Positions 15,648-17,377 of a stretch of DNA of 17,377 nt are shown one piece after another (within the stretch, counting starts at the first letter, position 1; each line of letters starts with the position of its first letter). The stretch comes from Methanomicrobiales archaeon (GTDB lineage: Archaea; Halobacteriota; Methanomicrobia; Methanomicrobiales; Methanospirillaceae): positions 1 through 17,377 of the forward strand of contig JAAYPD010000024.1 in NCBI GenBank assembly GCA_012520015.1, read 5' to 3'. The notes beneath the pieces are model-generated. The model was not told where the DNA came from. It did no database searches and saw only the letters and a list, made by a program, of their open reading frames with translations. A program made the translations under genes and the position numbers.

Positions 15648-16844
15648 TTATGGCAGGATTGTAACCTGCAATTTATTAATACAATCACCCGTTTTATCTG
15701 GTTCTCCTGAAACTGCATTAATTATGTAATTGCCTGGTGCTGCCAGGGCTGCCTGAATCGTGAAGGAATATTTTCCATCCTTATCAAGTGCCAAAAGCCC
15801 GTATAAGGCCGTTCCATGGCCAGGGTCATCACTGATAACCAGGTCAGAGATCATAAGGCCGGATTTTGCATCAGGAATGAAAGAACCAATAGTATACGGA
15901 CCTTCCTGACTATCAAATACCATCCCCTCATCCAATATTACCGGGAAATTCCCGTCTTTTAATGTATCTTCTGAAGAGATCCAGACATATACCTTCTCAA
16001 GGGGTCTGCCATTGACATTGATAATAAAGTCCTCTCCCAAGCTTATTGTCGCAACTTCTGCGGTCAGGTTTAAACCTGAGAGACAGTAATCCGTTTCCAC
16101 GAGCTCTGTTCCCATCGAAAAAGTAAATTCAGAAGTCTCATCTTCCGTTACCATCATGCTTTGTACTGGCCTTTCCCCCACCTGGGGAATAGCAGAATCT
16201 GAACTTACAGCCTGGTTTTCATATCCTCCGGTATTTTGGGTAACGGTGATGTAATTTTTCCTTTCCTTCATCCCCGTGGCCGATTCCCTGGAGATCTTCA
16301 AGGTCACGGTGTAGGATCCTGGTGCAGAATAGATATGAACAGGATTTTTCTCTGTGGAAGTTGCACCATCCCCAAAATCCCAAAACCAGCTATCTGGATC
16401 ACCTTTTGAGAGATCTGAAAAGGATACAGAGAGAGGAGCCGGTCCTGATTGTGGTCCTCCGGTAAAATCAGCAGAGAACGTTGGCATGTTCATCGGCATA
16501 ACCGGCATAAACAGGCCGGGATTTACTGTAATAGCCTTATTAAAAGTGACCGTATCTGATAAACCCTGGGCATCCAGCACCATTAAAGTCACCGTGTAAG
16601 TTCCGGGTGTCATGTAAGTATGCATGATTACAGGCCCGTCTCCGGTATGCCCGTCACCAAAGTCCCAATGCCATTCTATCGGTTTTCCAGTTGATGCATC
16701 GTTAAACATCACATTCAGTGGAGCCATTCCCTGGGCCGGTCTGAACAAGGCATCTGCTGTAATGGCAGAAACCTGCACGCTTAACAGCCCGGTTATGAAA
16801 AGTGCAAGAAAGAAATTTTTAAGGTAATAATTCAGGTTACTCAT
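15648..16844 (-). CDS. Secreted protein with two PKD domains
   Basis: From the ATG at 16844 the protein has 398 residues. Residues 1-27 are a signal peptide ending SVQVSA. PKD domain 1 (about 30-107) has WHWDFGDGHTGDG and the strand PGTYTVTLMV. PKD domain 2 (about 118-198) has WFWDFGDGATSTEKNP and PGSYTVTLKI. These Ig-like domains usually mediate protein or sugar contacts at the surface of methanogens. The C-terminal half (about 225-398) looks beta-rich with two Cys and is not a family I recognise. The frame stays open to 16958, but that start would overlap the upstream membrane-protein gene. The 16844 ATG has AGAGGG 6 bases upstream and a directly following signal peptide. It is probably the first gene of the secreted-protein series. 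Confidence 0.88.
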   Translation of the reverse strand: MSNLNYYLKNFFLALFITGLLSVQVSAITADALFRPAQGMAPLNVMFNDASTGKPIEWHWDFGDGHTGDGPVIMHTYMTPGTYTVTLMVLDAQGLSDTVTFNKAITVNPGLFMPVMPMNMPTFSADFTGGPQSGPAPLSVSFSDLSKGDPDSWFWDFGDGATSTEKNPVHIYSAPGSYTVTLKISRESATGMKERKNYITVTQNTGGYENQAVSSDSAIPQVGERPVQSMMVTEDETSEFTFSMGTELVETDYCLSGLNLTAEVATISLGEDFIINVNGRPLEKVYVWISSEDTLKDGNFPVILDEGMVFDSQEGPYTIGSFIPDAKSGLMISDLVISDDPGHGTALYGLLALDKDGKYSFTIQAALAAPGNYIINAVSGEPDKTGDCINKLQVTILP

Positions 16845-16850
16845 ATCCAG

Positions 16851-16856
16851 CCCTCT
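16851..16856 (-). promoter_or_regulatory. Shine-Dalgarno AGAGGG deciding the PKD-protein start
   Basis: AGAGGG on the minus strand lies 6 bases before the ATG at 16844. It supports this start over the longer open frame reaching 16958. Confidence 0.5.
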
Positions 16857-16891
16857 ACGAGATCTTATATGGTCAAAAGAGACGGTTGAGA

Positions 16892-16899
16892 ATTTATAG
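16892..16899 (-). promoter_or_regulatory. TATA-like box for the PKD-protein gene
   Basis: The minus strand reads CTATAAAT about 48 bases before the ATG at 16844. Transcription would then begin about 25 bases downstream, leaving a short leader that includes the AGAGGG site. A second AT-rich string, CATATAAG, lies closer but would leave no leader. Confidence 0.35.
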
Positions 16900-16926
16900 G
16901 TGACTCTATAGCACTGGTCAAAAAAA

Positions 16927-17377
16927 TTATTGAAAAGATATGGCCTCTCCTTTATCATGGGCCCAGATGGAGATAAAATGCTGAAGAATGATCCCTACAA
17001 AAGCACAGACAAGTCCGCCAATCGCTCCCTGAATAATATAAGTAATTCCCAGATCCTGTGTAATTGGAAACTGATCAAGGCTTAAATTAGAGAGGGTATA
17101 ACTCATCCCTCCAAAGGCCAGTACACCGATCGCACTGATAAAGTAGGAATAGATAACTGCGCGTGAAAGGCTCTCACGTTCATACAGGAAACTGTCAATT
17201 ATTGATCCAAGTGAGGTTGTAATTGCAGCAAGAGTGAACCAGGCAACAGCACCCCAGAGGAAGATAATCGCCATCGGAAATATACCGCTCCCGTCCCAGA
17301 AATTAGTCAGGGCAGAAGTTCCTTCCACAACTCCGATTATGGCAAAGATGATCCCCCCGATATATGTAACAAAGGAG
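16927..17377 (-). CDS. Multi-pass membrane protein of unknown function, N-terminus beyond the window
   Basis: The frame is open from the stop at 16927 to the right window edge, 150 codons including the stop. The first possible start inside the window, a GTG at 17328, falls inside a hydrophobic helix (YIGGIIFAIIGVVEG), so the true start lies upstream, outside the window. Four hydrophobic segments are visible: one at the edge, then FPMAIIFLWGAVAWFTLAAI, AVIYSYFISAIGVLAFGG and IIQGAIGGLVCAFVGIILQ. They are joined by short polar loops including SFLYERESLSR. The short polar C-terminus ends HDKGEAISFQ. I do not recognise the family. The PKD-protein gene begins 82 bases downstream with its own promoter-like sequence, so co-transcription is uncertain. 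Confidence 0.8.
   Translation of the reverse strand, partial: SFVTYIGGIIFAIIGVVEGTSALTNFWDGSGIFPMAIIFLWGAVAWFTLAAITTSLGSIIDSFLYERESLSRAVIYSYFISAIGVLAFGGMSYTLSNLSLDQFPITQDLGITYIIQGAIGGLVCAFVGIILQHFISIWAHDKGEAISFQ

Noticed and set aside
16845..16958. Start of the PKD protein at 16958
   Set aside because: It overlaps the upstream membrane-protein gene and would bury the signal peptide; 16844 has a Shine-Dalgarno and a signal peptide right after it.
16927..17328. A complete 133-residue membrane protein starting at 17328
   Set aside because: The codon is GTG inside a hydrophobic helix and the frame remains open to the window edge, so the gene is partial.

Overview
The window looks like chromosomal DNA of a methanogenic archaeon, most likely a Methanomicrobiales member of the Methanospirillum/Methanoregula kind. 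This is inferred from TATA-like boxes about 25 bases before several starts, Shine-Dalgarno sites of the GGTGATC type, secreted NosD, PKD and TPR proteins, a giant poly-HAMP chemotaxis transducer and an archaeal Rsm22-like protein. No tRNA, rRNA, CRISPR array, insertion sequence or integrase was seen. No gene-free stretch exceeds about 140 bases.

Left part (1-3134, minus strand): an incomplete SHOCT-TPR protein runs off the left edge. Upstream of it is an Rsm22-family methyltransferase-like protein with a cysteine cluster.

Chemosensory part (3274-7664): a plus-strand pair encodes a CheY-like receiver and a stand-alone CheB methylesterase domain. They share one reading frame and are separated only by a TGA and two codons. 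The pair converges, with overlapping stop codons, on a minus-strand soluble transducer. That transducer has about 18 HAMP-like units in a 91-residue di-HAMP register, followed by a standard MCP signalling hairpin. Receiver, methylesterase and transducer plausibly form one signalling module.

Envelope part (7768-16844, minus strand): five consecutive genes encode proteins with signal peptides. In order of transcription they are a two-PKD protein, a Ser/Pro-rich protein with cysteine-containing dockerin-like loops, two paralogous subtilase-like/NosD beta-helix proteins (one ending in TPRs), and a small Tyr/Ser/Trp/Gly-rich protein. The two subtilase-like proteins keep the nucleophilic Ser and oxyanion Asn but have Glu at the usual His position and Asn at the usual Asp position. 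A multi-pass membrane protein of unknown function runs off the right edge.

The most interesting points are the secreted subtilase-like/NosD/TPR fusion and its paralog with altered catalytic residues, the in-frame TGA splitting receiver from methylesterase, and the regular di-HAMP amplification. All family assignments come from motif reading without database searches.
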